Shown in pieces: positions 17,263 to 26,825 of a stretch of 64,000 bases of DNA; positions within the stretch are counted from its first letter, which is position 1, and every line of letters starts with the position of its first letter. This stretch comes from Companilactobacillus mishanensis (GTDB lineage Bacteria; Bacillota; Bacilli; Lactobacillales; Lactobacillaceae): positions 310,001-374,000 of the forward strand of contig NZ_RHON01000002.1 in NCBI RefSeq assembly GCF_003946505.1, given 5' to 3'. The notes beneath the pieces are model-generated. The model searched no databases, was not told the DNA's origin, and saw only the letters and a list, made by a program, of their open reading frames with translations. Both the position numbers and the translations under genes were made by a program.

Positions 17263-17313
17263 TGACACTGTGTCATTAGTTGATACTATATTCGAAAAGT
17301 GACACCGTGTCAA
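17263..17313 (-). promoter_or_regulatory. hrtRBA promoter with two HrtR operators
   Basis: On the minus strand TTGACA (17308-17313) and TATAGT (17285-17290) are 17 bases apart. Palindromes TGACACCGTGTCA (17300-17312) and TGACACTGTGTCA (17263-17275) cover the -35 box and the region after the start site, 37 bases apart centre to centre. Confidence 0.85.
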
Positions 17314-17459
17314 CAATTATTGTCAAAAAGCATTCATATTTAAATTAGTTTTTTTCTAATACAAAGTCATATTTTTTAATATGGTGCTATAATAAATTCA
17401 TTCACTTATTTGATTAATTTGATGAAAGTGTTTTAACATTGGATTATTGAATGATTTGA

Positions 17460-18839
<1,380 letters not shown>

Positions 18840-18849
18840 ACGCTATCCT

Positions 18850-19086
18850 TCCGTCTGGTGGCTTCGCTCCACGGGGTGGCCACGCCATGGGTTGAAAAAA
18901 AGCCAAAATGCGGTCTTTTTTTACAACCTTTATCTAACCTCGGACTATCGCCGAGCTAAGATAAATTGCACGGCGTTTTTCCCCGTGGGGCTTCGCCACC
19001 TGACTGGGTTTGTTCTGAATTCGAGTGCTACATAGCAACGTTTTCGATGAATGTTATTTGGTATGCGTCCTATTTTTATTGATAAA
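18850..19086 (+). repeat. Structured palindromic element, copy C
   Basis: It begins TCCGTCTGGTGGC. The outer stem pairs GTGGC...CCACGGGG with CCCCGTGG...GCCAC. Arm 1 (18890-18928) is GGTTG...CAACC with apex AGCC-AAAATGC-GGTCT and a bulged T; arm 2 (18929-18965) is TTTATCT...AGATAAA, where copy A has TGTATCT...AGATACA, a compensated base-pair change. A conserved tail to about 19086 is shared only with copy D. The element is about ten bases after the gdhA stop. Confidence 0.85.
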
Positions 19087-19104
19087 TATGTTATTTTTTT
19101 GAAG

Positions 19105-19145
19105 CAAAAGAGTTCATTTCATTTTCTGAAATGAACTCTTTTTTT
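19105..19145. terminator. Bidirectional terminator at the EamA gene 3' end
   Basis: AAAGAGTTCATTTC and GAAATGAACTCTTT form a 14-bp stem with T-runs on both strands. Confidence 0.9.
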
Positions 19146-20033
19146 CGTTACTATGTATCTTGTTATTAGACCTCTTATGTCGAATTCTGCTATTAGTGTG
19201 GAGATTATTATCAGGGTTCCACCTATTATTAACTGTTTTGTCATTGGTTCGAAGCCGAATATTACTGAGATTATGCTGGCAAATAGGGATTCTGTCATTA
19301 GTATTAGTCCTGCGGTTACGGTATCGATGTACTTTTGGCTGGAAACTTGCAACACTTGTGCTGCAAAAGTTGCTACTACTCCTAGGATTATTACTGGGAT
19401 GATTGATTGTTGCCAATTTATTTGGGGTAGTCTTTGCAGATCGATTGTCGTTGAATATATTAGGGCTAATACTGCTTGGACTGCGCCTAATAAAAATGCG
19501 ATATTTTGTGGCCGAACTTTTTGCATTGTGAAACTGTAATATGCTAATTGACCGGCGAAGACTATTGCAGTCAGAATTGTTAAAGTATCACCGATATGGA
19601 TCTCTAATCCATTAGTGATTATTTTTGTCAGAAAAAGCATTCCAATCATGCAAATGACAATTGAAACATATATTTTTTTCGGTGGTGTTTTTCCAAAAAA
19701 TATCCAGGTAAAGAATGGGAGAAAGATGACATATGTGGCAGTTATAAACGAGCTATTACTTGAAGTTGTGAATTGCAGACCTGTTGACTGTAATTGGACA
19801 ACTACGAAATTTAATAAGCCTGCGATCGATCCAAGCTCTAGTTCTTCCAATGTCATGTCGTTAACGACTTTATGAAAAAATATATATACTAAAATTGCTG
19901 AAATAAGTCCACGTAATCCATTAATAACTGATGGTGGCATATTTCCCGCAATTGCCATTTTGATAAAGGTATAACTAGTTCCCCACATAAAAGCGACTAG
20001 CAACAGGTTTCTGTTAGCATGTGCTTGTGTCAT
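19119..20033 (-). CDS. EamA/DMT-superfamily transporter
   Basis: This 304-residue membrane protein has about ten hydrophobic segments in two EamA repeats (first from LLLVAFMWGTSYTFIKMA, second from LTILTAIVFAGQLAYYSF). The ATG at 20033 follows GGGTGATTTT and gives the usual DMT length; an in-frame ATG at 20093 would add 20 unconserved residues. Such proteins export metabolites or amino acids; the substrate is unknown. The C-terminus overlaps the terminator. It is bracketed by direct repeat copies C and D. Confidence 0.87.
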   Translation of the reverse strand: MTQAHANRNLLLVAFMWGTSYTFIKMAIAGNMPPSVINGLRGLISAILVYIFFHKVVNDMTLEELELGSIAGLLNFVVVQLQSTGLQFTTSSNSSFITATYVIFLPFFTWIFFGKTPPKKIYVSIVICMIGMLFLTKIITNGLEIHIGDTLTILTAIVFAGQLAYYSFTMQKVRPQNIAFLLGAVQAVLALIYSTTIDLQRLPQINWQQSIIPVIILGVVATFAAQVLQVSSQKYIDTVTAGLILMTESLFASIISVIFGFEPMTKQLIIGGTLIIISTLIAEFDIRGLITRYIVTKKRVHFRK

Positions 20034-20136
20034 AAAATCACCCACTAAATAGTAATTGCTGAAAATAGTAGACTTAGTGGTTATGTTTTTCAATATGCAA
20101 TTTTGTATTATGAAGAAAGATAAGTTTAAGTATTAT

Positions 20137-20372
20137 TCCGTCTGGTGGCTTCGCTCCACGGGGTGGGCACGCCATGGCTTGAAAAAAAGCCAAAATGCGG
20201 TCTTTTTTTACAACCTTTATCTAAACTCGGACTATCGCCGATCTAAGATAAATTGCACGGCGTATTCCCCGTGGTGCTTCGCCACCTGACTGGATTTGTT
20301 CTGAATTCGAGTGCTACATAGTAACGTTTTCGATGAATGTTATTTGGTCCGCGTCCTATTTATATTCATAAA
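20137..20372 (+). repeat. Structured palindromic element, copy D
   Basis: A direct repeat of copy C (about 236 bases, with scattered substitutions and one single-base length difference). Arm 1 is unchanged, including AGCC-AAAATGC-GGTCT; arm 2 has lost one pair (CCGATC instead of CCGAGC). It lies upstream of the EamA start and, unlike A, B, C and E, does not follow a stop codon in its own orientation. Confidence 0.85.
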
Positions 20373-20380
20373 TGCATACG

Positions 20381-20427
20381 AAAAAAGAGTTGTATCCTCA
20401 ATTGAATCAAAGGATACAACTCTTTTT
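20381..20427. terminator. Intrinsic terminator after copy D
   Basis: AAAAAGAGTTGTATCCT and AGGATACAACTCTTTTT are perfect complements around a short loop. It could stop transcripts in either direction. No gene ends next to it on the plus strand, so it may end a transcript of copy D. Confidence 0.85.
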
Positions 20428-20480
20428 CATGTTTGAAATTTTTTACACTAGTTTCAAGTTTCCTAATAAATTAGTCGGAA

Positions 20481-20685
20481 GGACTGAGAACACGGACCAG
20501 CTGTGAGAGTGGCGTTATGGCTTTAGCCATTACACCACCGGGTGAGTTTGGAGACTTACCGGTCCATGGTAAGACTTCAAACCAAGGTACGAGACCAAGG
20601 CTCGGACCGTCCCGCACAGCAGGGTAGTGATCTCAGTCCTGGAGACGGAAATCAGGGTAGTGATCTCAGTCCTGGAGACGGAAAA
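20481..20685 (-). repeat. Structured element, copy E (divergent, extra arm) after gdx
   Basis: On the minus strand it begins within two bases of the gdx stop with TTTCCGTCT. The outer stem pairs 20631-20639 with 20481-20489 (GGACTGAGA/TCTCAGTCC). Inside are three hairpins: GGTCCGAGCC-TT-GGTCTCGTACC (the same AGCC/GGTCT apex and bulged T as copies A-D), GTTTGAAGTCTTACC...GGTAAGTCTCCAAAC, and GTGGTGTAATGGCT...AGCCATAACGCCAC. I infer it is a distant member of the family. Confidence 0.65.
20620..20684. repeat. Two tandem copies of a 32-base unit
   Basis: Units at 20620-20651 and 20653-20684 are identical and start CAGGGTAGTGATCTCAGTCC. Each contains the TCTCAGTCC arm of copy E's outer stem, so the stem can close with either copy. 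The second unit ends one base before the gdx stop codon. Confidence 0.9.
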
Positions 20686-21000
20686 CTAAGCACTGGCCTT
20701 AATTCCGATAATACTGATCAGCAGAAGTACAATAAAGAACCAAGTCAACAACGAAATCTTGTCTCCAAATAATATCACTCCAGCTATGATCGAACCGACG
20801 GCTCCAATACCAGTCCAAATCGGGTAAGCTAAACTTAAAGGCAGAGTTTTGGTTGCTTGAGCTAGCAATGCGAAACTGACAATCATTCCTACAATAGTCA
20901 TAATGGTGAAATTTAGTTTGGTGAAACCATGACTCATTTTCATGGTCGTTGCCCACACTACTTCAAATAATCCTGCCAATAGTAAATAAATCCAATTCAT
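20686..21000 (-). CDS. gdx: SMR-family guanidinium exporter (Gdx/SugE)
   Basis: A 104-residue, four-helix small multidrug resistance protein. The first helix GLFEVVWATTMKMSHGFT has the conserved Glu and the W/K-HGF pattern of the Gdx (SugE) subgroup, and the third has YPIWTGIGAVG. Gdx proteins work as dual-topology dimers exchanging guanidinium for protons. The ATG at 21000 follows GGAGG. A leader with a terminator and a second hairpin precedes it, consistent with guanidine control. Confidence 0.9.
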   Translation of the reverse strand: MNWIYLLLAGLFEVVWATTMKMSHGFTKLNFTIMTIVGMIVSFALLAQATKTLPLSLAYPIWTGIGAVGSIIAGVILFGDKISLLTWFFIVLLLISIIGIKASA

Positions 21001-21011
21001 AAATACCTCCA

Positions 21012-21100
21012 AAAAAATAAAGTACCCCCACAATTCCTTCTATGGCCTAACGGAATTGTAGAGATACTTCAGTGTAATGACACCCGGCGGTGTTTTGTAT
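21012..21100 (-). promoter_or_regulatory. Probable guanidine riboswitch (class IV/mepA-like) with terminator
   Basis: On the minus strand a hairpin ACACC-GCCG-GGTGT (21080-21093) is followed by a 16-bp stem, GTATCTCTACAATTCC with GGAATTGTGGGGGTAC (21052-21067/21022-21037). The stem's loop contains GGCC, able to pair with the GCC of the first loop, and TTTATTTTTTT follows it. An aptamer hairpin plus terminator in front of a guanidinium exporter fits a guanidine-sensing switch. The class is recalled from memory, not aligned. Confidence 0.6.
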
Positions 21101-21137
21101 ATCATGGTATTTTATCATATTAGATAATTTTCTGCTA

Positions 21138-22328
21138 CTAGTTTTCGGTTGCCAATACTGGGAACTTTCTTACAATGAATGTAAAAATAAATGACAGTAG
21201 CAAAATTACTACTACAACGGTATATGGTGAGTGAGGATTCCAGTCCATTAAGGCACCTGACATTAGTGGTCCGATGATGTTACCGACACTTGTTAGTGAC
21301 ATGTTCATACCGTTGATCAATCCTTGTTGGTTAGCTTTGCCTGCTTTTGTCAATAAGGTTGTGATGGCTGGTCTGAGTAAGTCGAATGAAGAAAATACGA
21401 TCAATGTTGCGATGATTACTTCTACGTGTGACTTTGCGAACAGTATCCAGCCTACTGAAATTGCACTTAGAGCAAAACAGATTCCAATGAGTCTGATTTC
21501 TCCTAGTCGGTTGACTAACCAGCTGAAGAGGCTGACTTGTAAAATCAACGATATTATTCCGTTTAAAGTTAGCACCAATGCAATTGTACCGATGTTGAAA
21601 TTGAAGACTTGGTTAACGTAAATACTATAGATACTTTCGAATCCTTGAAGTCCAAATGATGATATTAAAATCATTGTAAATAGGATTACCAATGGTGCGG
21701 TCATGATAGCTTTATAAGCTGCCAATCCTTTTTCATTACCACGTAAATCTCTTGATTTCTCATCTTCGGATTTTTCTGCATCATGCAAGAAGAATTGAGT
21801 AAATAACGCACTGAGTAGTCCCAATCCGGCAGCGAACCAGAATGGTGTCTTGTAATCGATATTGGCAAGCATTCCACCGATACCGGGTCCAAGAATCAAA
21901 CCACCACTAAAGGCAGCTGATAGCCAGCCGATAACTTTAGCACGCTCTTTTAAGGTTGTTAGATCAGAAGCCAAGGCCATTGATGTTGGAATAACCATAG
22001 CTGCCGACAATCCTCCGATTACACGGGAAATATTGAAGACGGGTAAGGTTGTTGCCAAGGCAAAAATGACTTCAGAAATGGCATATGTGAATAGACCCAC
22101 AACTATAACTGGGCGACGACCGATTTTATCAGAAATTCGACCAACGATAGGTGACGCCACGAACTGCGCTAAAGCGAAAAGTGATGTCATAACCCCCATG
22201 TCAGAAGTTGTATAGTGAAATTCATTTTTAATGAATGGAGTGACTGGTATAACTAATCCAATCCCCAAACAAATCAAAAAGTTACTAAATATCAAAATAT
22301 AAATGGATCTTTTATTCTTGAGTTGCAT
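21138..22328 (-). CDS. MFS drug:proton antiporter (DHA1 family)
   Basis: A 396-residue, 12-helix MFS protein with motif A GRISDKIGRRPVIVVG between helices 2 and 3 and motif C-like AAFSGGLILGPGIGGML in helix 5, typical of NorA/Bmr/TetA-type exporters. It probably expels a drug or toxic compound. It starts with AAGGGGG upstream. Its leader has a terminator, so transcription attenuation is likely; gdx follows on the same strand. Confidence 0.88.
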   Translation of the reverse strand: MQLKNKRSIYILIFSNFLICLGIGLVIPVTPFIKNEFHYTTSDMGVMTSLFALAQFVASPIVGRISDKIGRRPVIVVGLFTYAISEVIFALATTLPVFNISRVIGGLSAAMVIPTSMALASDLTTLKERAKVIGWLSAAFSGGLILGPGIGGMLANIDYKTPFWFAAGLGLLSALFTQFFLHDAEKSEDEKSRDLRGNEKGLAAYKAIMTAPLVILFTMILISSFGLQGFESIYSIYVNQVFNFNIGTIALVLTLNGIISLILQVSLFSWLVNRLGEIRLIGICFALSAISVGWILFAKSHVEVIIATLIVFSSFDLLRPAITTLLTKAGKANQQGLINGMNMSLTSVGNIIGPLMSGALMDWNPHSPYTVVVVILLLSFIFTFIVRKFPVLATEN

Positions 22329-22365
22329 TTTTAACCCCCTTGTACTTCCCTCAAAGTATATTTGT

Positions 22366-22402
22366 TCAAAAAAAATACCACCGCGATCGGTGATAGTGGT
22401 AG
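22366..22402 (-). terminator. Leader terminator/attenuator of the MFS gene
   Basis: On the minus strand TACCAC...CACCG-ATCG-CGGTGGTA is followed by eight or more Ts, about 38 bases before the start codon. The upstream leader contains AGCT...AGCT, which could form a competing hairpin. The trigger is unknown. Confidence 0.65.
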
Positions 22403-22560
22403 TCAGCTATTATGTTGAGCTTATCCCTTTTTGACGTATCGCAACAGTATAACTTATTTTAATTTTAAAATAAACAAAATTGTTTATTAAAACATCAAAT
22501 AGTAATGAACGTGTATTAAAATTGTAGCACAAGTAATAATAATTAAGAGGGGATGAGAAT

Positions 22561-22992
22561 ATGAATTTACAAGAAATGTCAGATAAAATGGAAATACAAG
22601 AAATCATGAATCGATTATCGACGTGTGCGGATGATGGAGACGTTGAAGGTCAAACGATGGATTTTACAGACGATGCTGTTTTTAGAGTAGTTCATGAAAC
22701 AACTGTGAATGCTGAAGTAAACGGTAAGGACAATATTTATCAGATGTTCAATGATCCTGGTCTCGACTTCAAATTTGTCTATCACCTAAATGGTCAGTGT
22801 GTTATTAATTTGCACGGTGATACGGCAGATGGGGTTACATATAATCAGGTTACTTGGCAGGCTAAAATTGATGGCAAGCAGACAACTATGACAGAGTGTG
22901 CGAAGTATAATTGCAAATATATTCGTACTGAGCAGGGTTGGAAGATACAAGAGTTAGAATCCAATTTTGTTTTCAGTTTACCTATAAAATAG
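22561..22992 (+). CDS. SnoaL-like (NTF2-fold) protein
   Basis: A 143-residue protein with the SnoaL_4 layout: an N-terminal helix (MEIQEIMNRLSTCADDGDVEG) and a curved sheet ending with YIRTEQGWKIQELES. Such proteins are small ketosteroid-isomerase-fold enzymes or ligand binders; no substrate can be named. It has GAGGGGATG upstream and diverges from the MFS exporter. Confidence 0.8.
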   Translation: MNLQEMSDKMEIQEIMNRLSTCADDGDVEGQTMDFTDDAVFRVVHETTVNAEVNGKDNIYQMFNDPGLDFKFVYHLNGQCVINLHGDTADGVTYNQVTWQAKIDGKQTTMTECAKYNCKYIRTEQGWKIQELESNFVFSLPIK

Positions 22993-23024
22993 AAAAAGCC
23001 TTGGGAATTTTCCCAAGGCTTATT
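22993..23024. terminator. Terminator between the SnoaL-like and APC permease genes
   Basis: AAGCCTTGGGAA and TTCCCAAGGCTT form a perfect 12-bp stem with A/T runs on both sides. Confidence 0.88.
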
Positions 23025-23026
23025 TA

Positions 23027-24469
23027 TTATGCTGCTTCTTTTTTCAATTCACGTCTACGCATTATTGGCATTACGAATCCTAAACCAAATAGTACGATAA
23101 CGGTAATAATATTTAATAGTAATTGATGATCAAATGCTTTGGTGCCAAAGCTGGCTTCTTGAGGAATGAATCCTAAAGTTGCACAGACAAAGGTAAAGAC
23201 TAAACACCATCCACCGACTAGTAAAGCTCCGGTTCGATTATTAATAAAGACATAATCAGATTTGAATTTCTTCGTTTGCCAACGTACAGCGACAAAGGCG
23301 AAGAATACCCAAGCGGTCTTATAAGGTGAAATGATACCGTTGATGTTAAGTAACCAGTTATAAATCGTATTGATGTTTGGAAGTGTACCTGTTAAAAGTA
23401 ATAGGAATAAACTCAATCCAGAAGTCATCATATAACTGTGAATTGGACGACCATTTTTATTTTTCTTAGTCATCCATTTTGGCATGAACTTGTCGGCAAC
23501 ATCACCGGCAAAGACACGACTGGATGCATCAAGCAAGACTGCTAATTGAGCCATCATGAATACTGCTTGGACGACCGCAAAGATATACATCAGGATTTTT
23601 CCTAATCCCAAGCTTTGGCCTAATAAACTGAAGGCATAGTAAGGACCATTCATTTTGAAGTCATGTGGGATGTGGTTAGCGTTGAAGAACATTGCCAGTG
23701 CCAGCGTTCCGAAGATAGTCAGGAAGGCAGTCATTAGAGCCAATAACCACATTGCTTTTGGAAATTCGTGTTTTGGATCGCGCATTTGGACGATGTATGG
23801 AGCGGCAAGTTCCGCACCAGACATGGCGAAAATCAATAATCCGGTAGTTGAGAAGTATTTCAAACTAAAGTTTGGCATGAATGCTCCCCAGTTGAAGGGT
23901 TGTGTAGCAATGTGTGTACCGTGCATAACTGAATAACCAGCTAACAATACGAAAAGTACAGACATGATGAACATTGCGCCACCACCGATAAGTGACAATA
24001 TTTCTAGAGAATTTTTGAAAACATTTTCTAGCAAGATAAAAATCAAAATAATAGCGAAAGTTAGCATTCCAAACCAGAATGTCGACATTCTCTTATCTAG
24101 CGTGTTGTTACCTAAGAACATCCAACTGAATGAAACGATGACGGAGTTGGAAACGTCAACGATGTAGGGAACACTCTGTACCCAGTACATCCATGAAGTC
24201 CAGTAACCAAGACGGTCACTGCTACTACGACGGACCCATGAAGCAAGACCACCGCTTTGGTTATCGAAAGTTAAACTCAATTGACTAACAATCAATTCGT
24301 ATGGAATAACATACGCGAATAATAGGAAGATCCAAGAAATTACAACAGATAATCCCTGATTTTGAAATGGATAAAAGATATTTTCAAAACTAATAATAGT
24401 AACAAAGTCGATCAGTGCGATGACTTGCCACTTTAGATAGTGCTTTTTTGTTGGTTCTAATTCGTTCAA
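23027..24469 (-). CDS. APC-family amino acid permease/antiporter
   Basis: This 480-residue protein has about 12 membrane segments and the APC pattern (SGGLASWV after helix 2; LIFAMSGAELAAPYIVQMRDPKHEFPKA around helix 6). The length and tail resemble amino acid/amine antiporters of the GadC/YjeM group more than short PotE types. It diverges from a PLP amino-acid decarboxylase, so it plausibly imports that enzyme's substrate and exports the amine. Pairing is inferred from position. Confidence 0.85.
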   Translation of the reverse strand: MNELEPTKKHYLKWQVIALIDFVTIISFENIFYPFQNQGLSVVISWIFLLFAYVIPYELIVSQLSLTFDNQSGGLASWVRRSSSDRLGYWTSWMYWVQSVPYIVDVSNSVIVSFSWMFLGNNTLDKRMSTFWFGMLTFAIILIFILLENVFKNSLEILSLIGGGAMFIMSVLFVLLAGYSVMHGTHIATQPFNWGAFMPNFSLKYFSTTGLLIFAMSGAELAAPYIVQMRDPKHEFPKAMWLLALMTAFLTIFGTLALAMFFNANHIPHDFKMNGPYYAFSLLGQSLGLGKILMYIFAVVQAVFMMAQLAVLLDASSRVFAGDVADKFMPKWMTKKNKNGRPIHSYMMTSGLSLFLLLLTGTLPNINTIYNWLLNINGIISPYKTAWVFFAFVAVRWQTKKFKSDYVFINNRTGALLVGGWCLVFTFVCATLGFIPQEASFGTKAFDHQLLLNIITVIVLFGLGFVMPIMRRRELKKEAA

Positions 24470-24710
24470 TTTAATTCCCCCAATATTTATGAAAAAGTGA
24501 TTAAATCAGCATTTTCATATTTGGAGGCTTATGGCTAATTGAAGAAGTATAGATTTTCACTTGTGTAGTACCTCTACAGATATATATAATCAAAGCTGTA
24601 ACATAATTGGTATTGCATAATAATTAAATTATTTCCAAAACAATTGTAGGGAATAATGTGTCGTTTGCATAGTTTTATTTGAAAATAATTGAAGAAAATA
24701 GGAGAAATGT

Positions 24711-26807
24711 ATGAATTTTCTGAAAATTGCACACACAAAAGATGTAAATAGATTTCTTCCAACTGAGTGGGAAGAAATAGATTTAGCTAAAAATATTGAA
24801 GTTTCCGAGTTAGCCGCTATTGTTTATTCAAGGCAAGATGCAGATGCAAAAGCAACATCTGACAGTCTTTTGGATGAATCTGGGTTGAACGTTCCTGTAA
24901 TCGAGGTCGACTTGGATCTGGATGAAGCAGAAGTTAAAACTCAGATTGAAAGACAAATTGAAATTTATGAAAACGATGCAGTACCAAAATTTTTAACGGA
25001 CTTAATTAATTTTGCGGAAGATAAGCCAATTAGTTTTACTACACCGGGGCATCATAACGGACAATATTATGAAAAACATCCGGCTGGGGTGATATTCAAT
25101 CGTTTCTTTGGTAAGAATTTAATGTACGCCGATGTCAGTGATACTGTCGCTGAACTCGGAGATACGATGACTCACGAAGGCACACCACTTGATGCTGAAC
25201 AAAAGGCAGCTGAGACATATCACGCCGACAAAGTTTACTTCTGTACAAATGGAACGACAAGTTCAAACTCAATCTGCGCCAGCGCCGCCCTGACTGAAGG
25301 GGATCTTGTATTATTCGATAGAAATAATCACAAATCACTATATAACAGCGCTTTGGTCATGAGTGGAGCTAAACCAGTTTATATTCCAACTGACAGGAAT
25401 CCACTAGGTTTAATTGGTGAGATGGACCCAGAATTTTTAGATGAGGATAAACTTCGGGCTGAAATTGCAAAGGTCGATCCTGAAAAAGCCAAAGCGAAAC
25501 GTCCTTTTAGATTGGCAGTGTTACAACTTGAAACGTATGATGGAGTATTTTATAACGCCAAGTGGATCATCGATAAGATTGGTAAATTATGTGATTACAT
25601 CTTATTCGATTGTGCCTGGGGTGGATTTGAACAATTTCTTCCTATCATGGAACACTTGTCACCACTTTCATATGATTACGGCCCGGACGACCCTGGTATC
25701 TTGGTTACACAATCACTGCATAAACAGCAAGCAGGATTAGCACAGACATCGCAAATTTTGAAAAAAGATAGTCACTTAAAAGGACAGGATAGATACATTG
25801 ACCACAAGCATTTCAACAACGCGTATCTAAAATTCGTAACGTCGAGCTATTCATATCCTATATACGCATCACTTACTGTTAACGCCTTTCTAACTAGTGG
25901 TAAGGGTAATAAAATGTGGTGGGATAAAACGCTGCGACAAGGTATTGAATGGCGAAAGAAACTGTTACAACGCTCCAAGTTATTCAAACCTTTGGTTCCA
26001 GACGGATTCGAAAATATGTCGACTGAAGAATTGGCAACGAATCCAGATCTCTGGTACTTAAAATCAACTGATAAGTGGCATGGATTCAAGAAGGTGGCTG
26101 ATGGTCAAGTAATGTTGGATCCACTCAAACTGACCGTTATAACGCCTGGAATAGATATCGAGAATGCTGAATATGAAGATCGAGGGATTCCTGGTCCAGT
26201 CGTTGCAGAATACTTAACTGAACAGAGAATCATCCGTGCCAAGGATGATTTGAATTCATTACTATTCTTGCTAGTACCAGGTGATACAGACGAAGAATTG
26301 GATACATTATTGAACGCATTTTTGAAATTTGAAGAATACTATTTGAACGATGCTCCGTTATCAAAAGTGATGCCACGGTTAACAGCATCTAACCCAGACC
26401 GTTATGCTGGATATACTTTGAAACAATTGTGTCAGGAAATGCACGAGTATTATTCCAGCAATCGTACGTTTAGACTTCAACAGAAGCTATTTAGTAAACC
26501 AGATATGCAAGACTACGAGTTTTCTCCAGAACACGCGGATAAATTATTTATGAAAAATAAGAGTACCTTAGTTAATTTGGATGAAATCGTGGGTCGCACT
26601 GCACTTGAAGGAGCGTTACCATATCCACCAGGAGTGTTTATCGTTGCGCCCGGCGAAAAATGGCAAAAGTTAGACCAGTCGTATTTTGAAGTGTTAGTTG
26701 GAGCAATCGAACAATTTCCAGGATTCGTTCCAGAAATCCAAGGAGTTTATTGGAATAAAGATAAAGAGGGAAAAATTCGGGTTCAAGCAGAAGTGTTACC
26801 TGAATAA
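24711..26807 (+). CDS. Orn/Lys/Arg-type PLP amino acid decarboxylase of uncertain substrate
   Basis: This 698-residue fold-type I decarboxylase has an N-terminal wing domain (about 1-105), a PLP domain with Schiff-base lysine in TQSLHKQQAGLAQTSQI and the cofactor Asp in FDCAWGGFEQF, and a C-terminal domain with EGALPYPPGVF. It aligns with the inducible ornithine decarboxylase of Lactobacillus 30a. But substrate-region residues differ (SSYSYPIYASLTVNAF against STSPFYPMYAALDVNA; DVSDTVAELGDTMTHEG), so ornithine specificity is not assured. TAGGAG precedes the ATG; a second PLP enzyme follows in an operon. Confidence 0.9.
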   Translation: MNFLKIAHTKDVNRFLPTEWEEIDLAKNIEVSELAAIVYSRQDADAKATSDSLLDESGLNVPVIEVDLDLDEAEVKTQIERQIEIYENDAVPKFLTDLINFAEDKPISFTTPGHHNGQYYEKHPAGVIFNRFFGKNLMYADVSDTVAELGDTMTHEGTPLDAEQKAAETYHADKVYFCTNGTTSSNSICASAALTEGDLVLFDRNNHKSLYNSALVMSGAKPVYIPTDRNPLGLIGEMDPEFLDEDKLRAEIAKVDPEKAKAKRPFRLAVLQLETYDGVFYNAKWIIDKIGKLCDYILFDCAWGGFEQFLPIMEHLSPLSYDYGPDDPGILVTQSLHKQQAGLAQTSQILKKDSHLKGQDRYIDHKHFNNAYLKFVTSSYSYPIYASLTVNAFLTSGKGNKMWWDKTLRQGIEWRKKLLQRSKLFKPLVPDGFENMSTEELATNPDLWYLKSTDKWHGFKKVADGQVMLDPLKLTVITPGIDIENAEYEDRGIPGPVVAEYLTEQRIIRAKDDLNSLLFLLVPGDTDEELDTLLNAFLKFEEYYLNDAPLSKVMPRLTASNPDRYAGYTLKQLCQEMHEYYSSNRTFRLQQKLFSKPDMQDYEFSPEHADKLFMKNKSTLVNLDEIVGRTALEGALPYPPGVFIVAPGEKWQKLDQSYFEVLVGAIEQFPGFVPEIQGVYWNKDKEGKIRVQAEVLPE

Positions 26808-26825
26808 TTGAGGAGGAATTTATAC

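Noticed and set aside
17425..17450. cre site upstream of gdhA
   Set aside because: ATGAAAGTGTTTTAAC lacks the central CG and the final C of the consensus.
18850..20372. Composite transposon carrying the EamA gene
   Set aside because: No transposase, no target-site duplication that I could identify, and the repeats are structured elements also found singly elsewhere.
20620..20684. Possible CRISPR-like direct repeats
   Set aside because: Only two units separated by one base, no spacers and no cas genes; better explained as duplication of one end of copy E.
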